From the NCBI GenBank assembly GCA_963662175.1, contig OY759225.1:2728001-2792000 (forward strand): a stretch of 64,000 nt of DNA. The letters run 5' to 3'. This document shows positions 46,717 through 60,100 of this stretch, one piece after another; within the stretch, counting starts at the first letter, position 1; every line of letters starts with the position of its first letter. Position numbers and translations under genes: made by a program. The stretch is from Aradus depressus (Eukaryota > Arthropoda > Insecta > Hemiptera > Aradidae). Under the pieces are notes generated by a model. It saw nothing but the letters and a program-made list of their open reading frames with translations. It was not told the origin of the DNA and did not search any database.

Positions 46717-47700
46717 TATACTACCTACTTTACTTCCTATTGTATCAGAAACGTTTGGAGTTCAAATCTCCGCGACCTGATAATATCTGGGACATCCAGT
46801 CGTTGAAGCTGTGGCCATGTAGTGTCGAGGCGTACCCGACGTTCGGAAAGTATGCCTTCAACCATCCGAACTTCGTGAACATTGTTGCCATCCATTCCTG
46901 AACTTACAATGTCTCCAAGACCCTACATACTGACCTCAACACTCCCACATTCAGTTAGAAAAAATCATTTTCCTCCTCAAGCTCCACAATGATCCAGCAG
47001 TGACAATGGCTCGTTATAAATGAGTGCAACTCAGCGCCACAATTGAGTGGGGGATACGAGATGAAAAAACACCAACATTATATCATAAAAAATGTTAGCC
47101 CAAAAATTCTTAGCAGTCACGTGACTAATTTTTAGAATTTTCACATGATTCTAGATCTCGTAATGGCATAAGGAAAATCAAGACAGTTTGTAAAACCGAA
47201 TTTATTTATTTAAAGATGTTTAGAAACGATTTTTAACACTACGTTCGCAAACATTTACACAACACATCTGCAGCGGGAACCTCGATGGGGTGGATAGCAC
47301 TGCTGCCTACCAACCGATATCACTATCGATAATTGTTTGTGTAGTTAGCCCGTCGCTGATAATCAAAGTAGTAAACAAAGATACAAACTAAGTAAACCAG
47401 AATGTAACCTCTAAAACGTGCGAGCAATGAGGAACCAGGCTCATTTTTAGTTTACAATGCTCATATTGCCGTCAATATTTTTTTTAAATAGGAAGTTAGG
47501 TAGAATCTTCAAAATCAAAGAAATAAACTCAAAAAAAAAAGAGAGAGAAACTATTAGTAACGCAGTTTATTATCATTATGTAAAAATTATAAAATATTTT
47601 TTTCTTTAATTTTTATAAATACTTTTCCAATTTTTTTATGTATTTTTATTCATTTTTTTGCATAAATACCATTTTACATGATTCAAGGCAATAGCGAAAA
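46717..47700. other. No gene assigned between SINE and CCT1 3' end
   Basis: At about 46755-46910 the plus strand has an open, coding-like stretch (NIWDIQSLKLWPCSVEAYPT, FGKYAFNHPNFVNIVAIHS). It resembles no family I can name. The rest is AT-rich. Confidence 0.35.
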
Positions 47701-47729
47701 AAAAAAAAAAAAAAAAAAATTAAAGCTAA

Positions 47730-47735
47730 TTTATT
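47730..47735 (-). promoter_or_regulatory. Candidate polyadenylation signal of CCT1
   Basis: AATAAA lies on the minus strand about 190 bases after the CCT1 stop. A long A run on the plus strand (47698-47719) follows. It is the first canonical signal found downstream of the stop. Confidence 0.55.
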
Positions 47736-47924
47736 AATTTCTTAAACAATACATTAATAGACAACCGAAACAAAAGGAACAATCTCAGGAAAAAAACCGG
47801 ATGAAAATAAAAAAATTCATGATTGAGGTAGAGAAGTGAATTAAACTGTAAGAAAATATGTAGACGATAGTGTGACTGATCCTGTTGCTGGGATGATGTT
47901 TTAGTAAGATAAGTTGAGGGTAGT

Positions 47925-48111
47925 TTAGTAGTCATCATGACCGCCCCGGTCCTTCTTCTCCGGCTCCAGACGGATCAGATCGTCAATACGAAGGATCGTA
48001 ATGGCCGCTTCCGTTGCAAATTTCAAAGATTTGATTTTGGAAATAGTGGGTTCAAGAACTCCGGCCTTTTTGTTGTCCTTCACCACACCTTCGTATAGGT
48101 CCAAACCCACC
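47925..48111 (-). CDS. CCT1: CCT1 terminal exon with stop
   Basis: The exon encodes [20 protein letters not shown] and [18 protein letters not shown] and ends GGHDDY followed by TAA. The acceptor is ttttcag. It is the C-terminal equatorial segment of the chaperonin. Confidence 0.96.
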
Positions 48112-51100
48112 CTGAAAAACAACATTATACAAATATTTGACACTTAAAAAAAAATAATAATAATAAGTGATTAATAGAATAATAAAACTTGATACAATCG
48201 ATGTTCATGAACTGAAAAAAAAAATAGATCTTCCAAAAATTTATTGTTGAAAGACTTAGAAACCATGTTTTTATGGCGGGCAATAAAATGACTGAAAACC
48301 TCGACCATGCGCTGTCGGACAATTTGAGGCCGGGGACTGAGTATTGTGGTCGTTGTGCTTACCACTTGAGATTGGCGTGGTCCTTCTTGGTCTGACTCGT
48401 GTTGTGATAAGACCTCAGTTTGAGGCCGGGGACTGAGTATTGTGGTCCGTGTGCTTACCACTTGAGATTGGCGTGGTCCTTCTTGGTCTGACTCGTGTTG
48501 TGATAAGACCTCAGTTTGAGGCCGGCGACTGAGTATTGTCATCGGTGTGCTTACTACTTGAGATTGGCGTGGTCCTCTTGGTCTGACTCGTGTTGTGATA
48601 AGACCTCAGTTTGAGGCCGGGGACTGAGTATTGTGGTCGGTGTGCTTACCACTTGAGATTGGCGAGGTCCTTCTTGGTCTGACTCGTATTGTGATAAGAC
48701 CTAAGTTTGAGGCCGGGGACTGAGTATTGTGGTCGGTGTGCTTACCACTTGAGATTGGCGTGGTCCTCTTGGTCTGACTCGTATTGTGATAAGACCTAAG
48801 TTTGAGGCCGGGGACTGAGTATTGTGGTCGGTGTGCTTACCACTTGAGATTGGCGTGGTCCTTCTTGGTCTGACTCGTGTTGTGATAAGACCTCAGTTTG
48901 GCCACCAAGTCAGTACTGTCGAGGGCTGCGTTCACAGACAATGTCTTGGGGATGACCAGCAGAGATCGGGCGTACTCCGCTATAGCCAGCTGTTCTCTGG
49001 AGCTCTGAGGGACGACATTGAAAGATACATTAGTAGACAATCACAATATCCAAACATATACCGGGTGTTTCAGTCCAATTGGCCTTATTCCTGCGATGGT
49101 TTGCTAGGTCGAAAATAAGTAAAAAAAAGTTAATATAAAATTGGGTATGGAAATGCTTCTTCAAAGTTACTGAGAGAAAACTAACCTTCTGAATGATAGT
49201 TACCAGATCTCGCGGTTAACTGATCAGTTCTTAATATTGACTACCATATAACATAATGAACTTGAAAGAAATAAAACTTGTTTATTTATGATATTGTCTA
49301 ATTTCACTAACTATATTTGACTAAGTCTTATCTCTTATGCTTTTGGCTGAGGATGGTAGAAATACCGAAAGTACTTTATTTCTTTCAAGTTCATTTGAAT
49401 TATTTCACAATATCTCTGCAATAATGTCAGTTTTCATATGAGGAGTTTGGAGCCAGAGCGGACCAACTGGTTGAAACTGAACAGGTAGAAAATGGCAATT
49501 GAAAATTGAGTACATTTTGTTTATCTCCATAAATGGGCCCCAAATATTTAGTTATATTTGAAATTTTAGAATTTTCTGGATGAGTGATCCCTTTTTGTGT
49601 TCTATAAAGTTTTTGAAGGCCGTATGATCCATTGTGACTTTGAAAATATATGCACAAAATACTTGTGGACTAAACTTAAAGTGCTGCTATCTAACATTGA
49701 AGTGAAGAAACTAAGTGATCTACACTGGTTTTGAAAAAGGGAACCTATGCCAACATCAGGATGGTAATAACTCATTTTCCGAAAAATTGTGGGTTGGTCC
49801 GCTCTGGCTCCAAACTCCTCATATAACATAATGGTTATAAATTGTTTTATTTTGTAACAAAAATGTGGATAATACCTGAATAATGAACGTCAACAAAAAT
49901 AATATAAATATATAAAGAAGAAAACTTCAAAAAATTATTTTTTTTTTTTACATTTTTATTTCCCGGCCGAGACCCTTAGGAAAAACCTTGAGCACGAAGT
50001 CCTTCGGAAGGGTCCCGAGGCTGTACTATCTCAGGTTCTCGTAAATACGCCTACCCTAGGTGAATAAAAAGTTATGGTAGGCAAAATTTAGGACTCCCAT
50101 AGTAGAGTCGGGCTCATGTCCAACAGTGACGAAAGAACGCTCTGATAGTAGGCGATATGACCTCGTAGTTAAAGCCCGGGCATGAATAAAAATAACTAGT
50201 TTACTACATTGTTATGGCTAGCTGATAAAATGCTCGTCTTATCCAAATGCATTTCGGAATAAGCATTTTGGACGAGAAAGCCACCACTTAACGGAAGTGT
50301 TGAGGGTAGTCTAGAGGAAGACTATCCCATTGGATGAAAGCGCAGACACCAGAGACCAGCTTCATCGTCATGTCGCCTTTGTACTGAACACCAAGGAAAA
50401 CACGCCCAACAGCTCATATAATAAAAACATATCCTTCATGTCTATTTTTTTTTAAATGAGTGATGAATTTTATTATGTATATTTACAATCGGTGCACACC
50501 ATGAGCTATGAGTAAATTTAGTATGAACCTATTGTAAATATGCATAATAGAATTCATCACTCATTTATATTAAAAAAAAAAAAAAATGGTCAAGTACATC
50601 AGATATGAAGGGTTTTATTTACATTAAGAGCTGTTGGGAAGTGATGGCCTCAGTTTTCAGTACAACGGCGGCATGATTCTGGTGAAGCGGGTCTCTGAGG
50701 GCTTTCATCCAATGGGATAGTCCTCCTCTATCCACACCTTCAACACTTCTGTTATGTGGTGGCTTTCTTTACCAAGAACGTGAATTTTTAATGAATAACC
50801 ATTAACTATAAAGTTCTAGAACATGTCGACAAAGTTTTTTTGACCAAAAAATTATATAGTTGGGTTTAACTTTTTCTTTCACACTTAAAAAGTGCCATTC
50901 AAGTTGTGTTCAAAATCATGAGTTTGATTGAGACCCGACCGAGGTTTTTATCTGTAAGGTAAAAAAAAAAAAAAAAACTTGAGCATGCCGTCCTTTGAAT
51001 GGGGCGTTAAGCAATGGTACCGACCGAGCCTGTGCAATGTCAGGAACTCGGTCAAGAGTCCTACCCTAGATAACTAAAGCTGTGAGACGAAATTCAGGAC

Positions 51101-54100
51101 CCATTAGATATAAAATAAAAACGCAGAAACATACTTCATTATATTTGTATAGAATTCACACCGGACTGACAGAACTGGGAAAAAAAAAAATTCTGTTGAG
51201 TTATCCATAAACATTTTTGTTCAAGTCCAACTTACCAAGGAGGTGGCGAAGTTCTCCAAGTAGATGGAAAGGGCAGCCTCCACAGCGCCGCCTCCAGCCA
51301 CCACGGTCTTACTCTCCAGGACTCGCTTCACCACACAGAGGGCGTCATGGATAGACCGCTCCATCTCGTCACAGAAGTAGTCGTTGGGGCCGCGGAGGAT
51401 AATGGAGCTCGCTGAGTGCGCTTTAGGTCTAGCAGGACAACAAAAACATTTATTAAAAACAATAAACAATTATAAATTTTCTGCAAATGTCTCACTTGGT
51501 TTATATTTTAGTAAGGTAACCTAAGCTGAGAGATGATTGAGAGCAGGAGCTGCTCCTAACGAATAGTAACATGTTTAACTAATCTAGTGATTTTAATAAT
51601 GTCCTTACTATAAAATAAAAAAATATACATATGACGGGGTTAGAATCAAAATGGTCCAAGTGACATTAAGTGCATAATCGAGTAAAAAAATGATAGTTCT
51701 GTTCAGAAAAAAAGTTGTACAAGTGAAATCCTAGCCAGTGCTGAGATCTAGTAGCAAATCACTTATACCATTTTGGTGACATGAACAAGTAACTTAAACA
51801 TATCAATAGTGACCTTGAAATTAAGATTTTTATTCAATTTTATGTTTATGGTTTGCTAACAGCAACTTTCACCATAAAAGCAGAAGTTAAGTTATAGATT
51901 TTTTAAATCAGTTAAGAACTTAATGCAGTTTCTTCAAAGTTTTAAAAATATCAAGACTATTTTGATTCTAACCCCGTCATATCTATATAAATATAAATGA
52001 AACGACTTACGTTAATGCTAAAATATAAAATGAAATGTTGAAAATAATATTAAGGGCGCCGGTAGCTCAGAGGTAGCATGCTTGCATTTTGAGCTCAAGT
52101 TCGCGGGTTCGAATCCCGATCGAGGCCCTTAAGTTTTTTGTCTGAAAGGTGAAAAAACCCTTGTCCTTCGGATGCTTCCGAGCCTGTGCGATATCAGGTA
52201 CTCGTTAAATACCTCTACCCTGGGTAAATAAACCTAGGATAGGCAACATTTAGGACTTCCACAGTAGAGTCGGGCTCATGTCCACCAGGCGCTCTGGTAG
52301 TAGGCGATAAGGCCTCTTAGCCTAGCCCGGGCATGTCTTAATAACTACCAACTAGACTAGGTTAGGTCAGATTCAAATGGATAAAATCCAAAAACTGTAA
52401 CTGAATAGAGAAATGTCCTATAGTAACATATTGACGTATCCTATTAACATGTATTGGTCTAACGGAAATAAATGTATTATTATTTATCTTATTTTTGTAG
52501 CACTCCATGGCTATAAAAAAACACTTCAAGCGCTCATCTTTTATACTTTGAGATAACTTCAGACGTTTGTTTCATTGGGAAACATACTTCAGTAAATTTC
52601 TGAATTAATTTTTTTTTTTGTAAAATTTAAAAAGGGGGCAACGACGAAAGTCACATGAAAAGTATATTATAAAACAAAACTTGTACCATTTAATAGTAGA
52701 GCGTCTAAGGGCGGGGATGGCGGCCGAAAGGGGCGGGGTTGGCGGCCGAAAGGGAGGGAGTTGAGCTGGACTTACACGATCGGTTTTTTCATCGATGCAA
52801 ACCATCGGGTGGATGGACGAAAAATAGTGGGGGGAAAAACGTCGATTTTGCACGAACCGACGATGTCCCCTACACGATCGTGTCTAGCTAGACTAGTAGC
52901 AATGGAGCCGTCGGTTGCGTTAGCGACAGTTTTGGTAATAGAAAATAGCAAAAGGAAAAGATGCAAGTGGGCGAAGGAGTGGCTACTAAAAAGGGCAAAA
53001 CGTTCCCACACCAAAGCACTTTGTATGCATTATTACGTTTTATACGATCAGACTTGAAGGACCAGAAGGGCTTCTTGATGTTCGTAGAAACGTCCAGTTC
53101 TTAAGAAGCGATAAGCGTTCTGAAGTCGTTTTCATTGAATCGCGTTTATGGGTTTTTGGTTTTGAAAACCTTTGTAGCGAACGATAAATACTTATTAATA
53201 TTGTCCGCAGCTGTGCAAACTCGATAGGCTATTTTCCATGCGCAAATATTACCAAACATTCTTAAAATTGGTCTTTTAACTAGAAATTTAAAGGAAAAAT
53301 GTGACGCAGAAAAGCAAAAAAAAACCGTGGGTTGGAACGATGCGCACTCAAGACGGGATTTTTTTCTCGACAGATTTTTTGGAACGCCATCCAAACCGAC
53401 CCTCACACGATCGTGTATTCCATCCGTTTTGAACGTGTCAAACCGTCGTGCCAAACTGACGGGAAAACCGATCGTGTAAGTCCAGCTTTAGCGACCGAAG
53501 GGGCGGAGCCCCCTAGTTATAATAATATAAAACTATTTACCCTTTGACTAGGATAAGTTCATCGTCACATATCCTTTCTTGTACCACCTCAGCAGCCTCT
53601 CCCAGAAGATTAGAGTCGAAGGCTTCCTCACCTTAAACAGAACCAAAACAAATTAGTTCTTGTACGACCAAAATGAGAGGGAACATCAGGTCAAATAGAC
53701 ACTTCAACTGTTACAAAAATGGTTAAAAATTAAAGAAAAAAACCCTAAACTTTACCAGTTTTTCCATTTTCCAGTACCTAAAACATATTTTTCATGAAAG
53801 AACTTCTCTGAACGCTAAGTGAACGAGACCGAACTGGTTGAGTAATTTGGCAATATTGATTCAACGGTAGCACACCGGCTAAACCAAATTGCGGGAATTT
53901 TGAGAAGTTGACATATGAGGAGTGACTGTTCAAAACGTGTTTTGTCCCAATAAATACAATGTTGAGATTATTATGCCGCCATCTTTATTTTATTAATATC
54001 TATACCCTGGCAAAAACAAAACCATTCAAACAATTTTTCTCCTGCGTAAAATGTACGGAGAAAAGAGGTATTCCAAACAAAACATGATTTGTCCAACACG

Positions 54101-57100
54101 TGGTTTGGTTCAAATAGTGTTATCTCCCAACAACCAATAGGAAAGCGCCCTGCCCACGCTTCTAGTTGTTGATAACCTTTTTGATAACAAATTCATTGCG
54201 TTTAGACAACAAAAATGGTACAGGAAAAAACCGCATGTAATTCTAAGCAGTATTTTTCAAGATATGCGTTTTTCACCTGTACTGTAAATTTGTATTACTG
54301 TGACAAAACACGTTTTGAACAGTCACTCCTCATATAATAGAAAGAAAACCATGAAACTACTTATAGTTACAGAATTCACTTTTCTATGTGAAAAAAAAAA
54401 AAAAATTAATTGAACGCTAATGTGTTGAATGTTTTTTGTTTTTGCGTTTCTTGTTTATTTTTTAATTTTATTTATTATGATTAAAATTAAATTATTTTTG
54501 ATTATAATTAAATTAAAAATATAGGTTACAATTTTACACTTTAAAAACTATTTGTGCATATTATTTGTTACTTTGCATCAGAGGGTACTTTTAATATAAC
54601 TTAATTAAGAGACATCAGGATCATAGTAAAAAAATACACTATGCTTATATTCTGCAAGTTTGATGGACTAGATCTATTTTTTTTTTTTTTTTTCTAGGAT
54701 TACTTATTCATATAGCATACAAATGTCACCTTGTTGACTGCTGTTATTGGACTTTTCACGATTTACCTTTTCTCCAAAAGTGAAACCCATTCTCAGTAAA
54801 TCCATTTGCTTCAGTCAATTTTAGACCATTTAAGACCTACATTCTTTCGTGTAAGCTAAGAGAGTCAAATAAACAGTTTATTTTACATGTCTTTCTTCAC
54901 TTAAATTAGCCCAATGCACTTATCTATTATTCTTGTGATTATTGATCCAACAGCTGCTATTATTCTTTCTTCTATATTACAAGAATATTTCTTATTTTAG
55001 TCACTTTTTCTTTTTACTAAAGATTCTATTTTTCTTTATTTTTTTGTATTGCTTCTCTTCATTAGTTTTCTTCATTCTTAGCGATTCTTCTATTTTACAT
55101 GTACTTTATCAATTTATCAAGTTACTGTCATGTCCACTCATGTTATTGCTGATTATATCTAAGTATATATACATATATTTCCTTTGTCTTCTTATTGATA
55201 TATGTCTAAGATAGAATGAATATGTTTAACTATTAACAGCGATGTACAGTCCTCACTGCTCCCCTCCCACACTCAGACTCCGTCTTCTGGGAGGAGGTAG
55301 TCTATTTAATATTGTCTTCTCTCTAGAAGAATATAATTTGGCTTTTTGAATTTGAAAAAAAAAAAAAACACTCAATAATACCAGTGTCCGGATAACCGGG
55401 GTTCGTACAATATTAAATGTCTATGAATACCTTCCATGGTGGTGAGAGAAGTGGTGAAGGAGGCTCCTGTAGCTTTGGCAATTCTCTTTAAATCGGATTT
55501 CTTCACTCTTCTTACAACCATAGCGTTAGCTTCAACGAAATACTAAAACAAGTATACGTAAGAGTTAAAAAAATAAAGTATTGATATAATTATTTTAAAA
55601 TTTATTTTATTCAAAATAGCGACAAACAAATAGAAAAGAGAATAGTAAAAATTTACAAAAATTATATGTGATGAGATGCAAAACATTGATCAAAGATAAT
55701 ACAAGAAATGAATTGAATAAATGTCAAATAGAGAAGCAATGTATTATCTTAGTTAGTTATTGTGACTCATGCCCGGGCTTTGACTACGAGGTCATATCGC
55801 CTACTACCAGAGCGCTCTTTCGTCACTCTGGTGGACATAAGCAGCCCGACTCTACAGTGGGAGTCCTAAATTTAGCCTACCTAGGTTTATTCATCTAAAG
55901 AGGGGGATCTTTAATGAGTACCTGACATTGCACCTGATCGGGACAATCGCTTAACGTCCCGTCCGAAGGACGGCGTGCTCAAGGTTCATTCATCTTCCAG
56001 ATAAAAAACCTAAAAGCTAAGGTTTCGAATTCACGACCATGGGCTCAATAGGCAAGCACGCTACCACTGAGGAGGTAACAGCGCCATCAATGTCTTATCT
56101 GATCAATCAATCACTTCAAATGTGAGATAAATAACTGCAGATTGGCGCTACATTGAGGGCGCCAGTAGCACAGAGGAAGTGTGATTGTCTATCGTGCTCA
56201 AGATCGTGGGTTCAAATCATTCACCTAGGAGGTAACAACAGATTGAGCACGCCGTTTTAAACGACGGTCCCGATTCTGTGTGATGACAGTTACTCGTTGA
56301 AGACTCTTTTGACTGAACATAGATAGACAACATTTCCCACACTATACATTTCAGAGATGGCAATAAAAACGACACCTATTGATTTTCAACCGAATCAGTC
56401 AAAGAGAAGGAGGGAGTTACAACTTGAAAACCCACAAATACTGCCAATGTAATGAATTTAACGACAAGGAATTTTATAAGATGATTGAAAAGTGCCTCAG
56501 ATAAGACATCAATAGATTTGTCGAAGAAGAAAAGAAATTGGATGGAAAATGAAACATTACGTTACAAACATTACGAGCTGGGGACGTACATAGCCGACGA
56601 TTCAACGAGGGCTTATACTAGTGTCCTAGATGAGACAGTTACCTTCATATATATATCGTCGATTCCTCCAGAGAGAAAGATAACGTTAGCTCCTGCTCCA
56701 AGCACCTTGGTGATCCTGTCCCGGGTGATATCCAATTCTCTGTTCCTGATCGCCTCCAGCTGCTCCGGATCGTGTATCAACACCTGTGGCAATAAGAACA
56801 ATAAATTGAAAAAAATGGAATATCTATCACAATTGTCAACTGCATAATATATTATATAGTAATCCCTCAAAATCGCAAATACCAATTGGGATTAAAACGA
56901 TTAGGGGTGCTTAGACATGGTGAGACGAAATTATAAATGTGGATCCAGCAAAAATGGTGAGGAATGGTTAGGATGGGTTGAGGATGGTTCGCCAACCCAC
57001 CCTTAACAGATTTGCTGCATCAACATATAAAATTTCGATGCATTCATTATATCAGCAAATATTCCGGTATTGTTCCCATTCCCTCAAAAAAGGAACGAAT

Positions 57101-60100
57101 ATTTCCACAAAAACTCTACTAAATGCCATTGTAATAATCGTAATGCCATGTTAATAGTTATATTTATTGAGTTTATTAAATTTTTTTTCATTAATTTACA
57201 TTCAAATAAGGTGTTGCTGTCGTTTTGATTAAAAAATCGGGTGCGTGGCGAAATGAGCGTGACAACGTCTGAGTTGCGGGAGATGGCGAAAGTGTCAAGA
57301 ATCAAATATAACAAATCATTTCAATAACATTTTTGAACCTTGAAACAATTTAAAAACAATATGGAAAGAAAACATTCATAAGCATAATAGTTTTCAAAAA
57401 ATGAAAATTTAGTTTACAATTTTTATAAAGAGTTTATTCGATAAAAATATTATTTTCAAATTCATAGATCAAATAGTTTTGGAATGGTGAACAATTTTAT
57501 GAAGCGTTTATTTAAATCAATGCTATTTTCACATGTATACATCACGTAGAACAATAATATAATTGTTACATGTTTTGTGAAGTTCAATTAACAATTCGAT
57601 TCACAGGTGTGATTTTGTTCAGTATTGGGCGATGATATGAAAAACATTTACCAACGAAAATGTTTTTTTAATGTTTAAAATAATAAATTATTCAATTTAG
57701 AAATACGTACTCATCTCGTTTTGTTTTGAAATATTTTATACTTCAAAAAGTAAACATCAAATCGGTCAGCAGCGATACGTTTGTAAGCGGTACGACGACA
57801 GTGTGAAGCGCTCTATCTCTCTCGGCGCATGCGTGATACGTGTTACCGAAAGTAACATAACGCAGTTTTCGAACATGGTGTGTCGGCCTACCAAATTATA
57901 AGACGTTGTCACGTCAAAAAGTAGTGTTCTTAACTTTTTTATGTTATTTCAATGTTGTTATTTATCAACAAGATAGTTTTAGATGAAATTATCACCAGAA
58001 TATTTTAAAATTGATAATTCAAGAAATGTTCTAGGCTATAGGTTAGGTTTTATGACTCATGCCCGGGCTTTAACTACGAGGTCATATCGCCTACTACCAG
58101 AGCGCTCTTTCGTCACTCTGGTGGACATGAGCCCGACTCTACTGTGGGAGTCCTAAATTTTGCCTACCCTAAATTTTTATTCATCTAGGGTAGGGGTCTT
58201 TAACGAGTACCTGACATCGTACAGGCTCGGGACCATCGCTTAACGTCCCATCCGAAGGACGGCGTGCTTAAGTTTATTTTACCTCCCAGATAAAATAAAC
58301 TAAGGGCCTCGGTCGGGCTACGAACCCACGACCTTGAGCTCAGAAGTCAAGCACGCATACCACTGAGCTACCGGCGCCCTCTTTCTAGGCTTTATATAAG
58401 ACTAGTAGAGATGAAGTCAAGAGATGGAATTAGTCAGTCATTCGACAGATATATGGGTAATATACAGATATTATGGACGACCCCGAGCTCAGCGAATTAA
58501 CGGCGTTCTACTGTATTTATTACCATTCTTAATTTAAAAAGAAACTAAAAGCTTTTCACTCACCTCAACGCCCAGTTTCATTTTGGTCTTCTGAAGAGAG
58601 AAGTCCAGACACGCCACTTTTGCATTCTCTACACGTTTTGTCATACCTATGTACAGAATATTAAATATAAATATATTTTAGTAATAATGCATATTTTTGT
58701 AATAATGCATATTTTTGTAATAATGCATATTTTTGTAATAATGCATATTTTTGTAATAATGCATATTTTTCTAGTTTTTCATCATCAGTATCTATAATTT
58801 ATTTGCTGATCTTTATTGTAGTCAATTTTTTTGTTATATTGATCATATTATTTATGCCGAACACATTTACTAGATGACCTCTTGTTAAAACTCTTAAGCA
58901 AGACTGATAACTTCTATCAACAATAAACACATAAAAAAGAAAATTGTATAAATGTGACCAGCTATCAAATCCTTACGACCAAATTCAAATTTTCCATTTT
59001 CTGTACCTAAAACAAAATATGTGGCAAATAGCACACATTTCCAGAACAGCTAACTGACACCAAAATCAATAGGCATTGATTATATGAGGAGTTTGGAGCC
59101 AGAGCGGACCAACCCACAATTTTTCGGAAAATGAGTTATTACCATCCTGATGCATAGATTCCCTTTTTTCAAAACCAGTGTGGATCACTTAGTTTCTTCA
59201 CTTCAGTGATAGCAGCACTTTAAGTTTAGTCCACAAATATTTTGTGCATATATTTTCAAAGTCACAATGGATCATACGGCCTTCAAAAACTTTATAGAAC
59301 ACAAAAAAGGATCACTCATACAATACTATTCTAAAATTTCAAACATAAATAAATATTTGGGGTCCATTTATGGAGATAAACAAAATGTACTCAATTTTCA
59401 ATTGCCATTTTCTTCCTGTTCAGTTTCAACTAGTTGGTCCGCTCTGGCTCCAAACTCCTCATATAAACTTTGCAAAAAGAAAACAATCAAATCGGTGCAT
59501 ATTTTCAGAAGTTATCATGAACGAAAAAAAAAAAAAATCCACAGACACATCTGCATAGCCCGAAATCAGAATCTGGCCTCATCTTAGACTTTTTGGCTCC
59601 ATTGCCAGATTTCTATAACCTTACAGGAACATGAAAGTAAAATGAAACTTACCTAGACTGGCGACAGTGCAGTTGAGTGCATACCCCTGGACCAGGATGG
59701 TCTCCTTGGCGGAGCCTCCATGCGCCTTCAGGATGTTCACAGCCTTGATGGGGTAAGTGGCCTTGCCTTTACTGTCGGTCACTTTGACAGCTTGCACTGC
59801 CTCAACCACCATCGTTGCGAAGAAATCGTCGTCACTGAACTTCACTTAAGGAAAACATGGACAAAAGTTCACCAGTCTGACTGCTCCTTATATAACAAAC
59901 CATTTAAATTCCCTCAATCTCAAAGGACCTGAAAAATTATCCCGTTTACAAAAGCTTACCATATATCCACGTATTTCATCAAAATAGGCTAAGAAAATTA
60001 GAAGTCCCATTAAAACAGGAATAATATGTATTGCCCTTAGAGGGTTCTGGAGATACATATAAAATTTCATATCGATACACTCATTTTATCGGGAGTTATC

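Noticed and set aside
48171..48542. Minus ORF of 123 codons in the CCT1 intron array
   Set aside because: It is the 96-bp unit (32 codons) read through repeatedly in a frame not used by CCT1.
59267..59587. Plus ORF of 106 codons
   Set aside because: Lies inside MITE E1, whose other copy has no such open frame on the matching strand.
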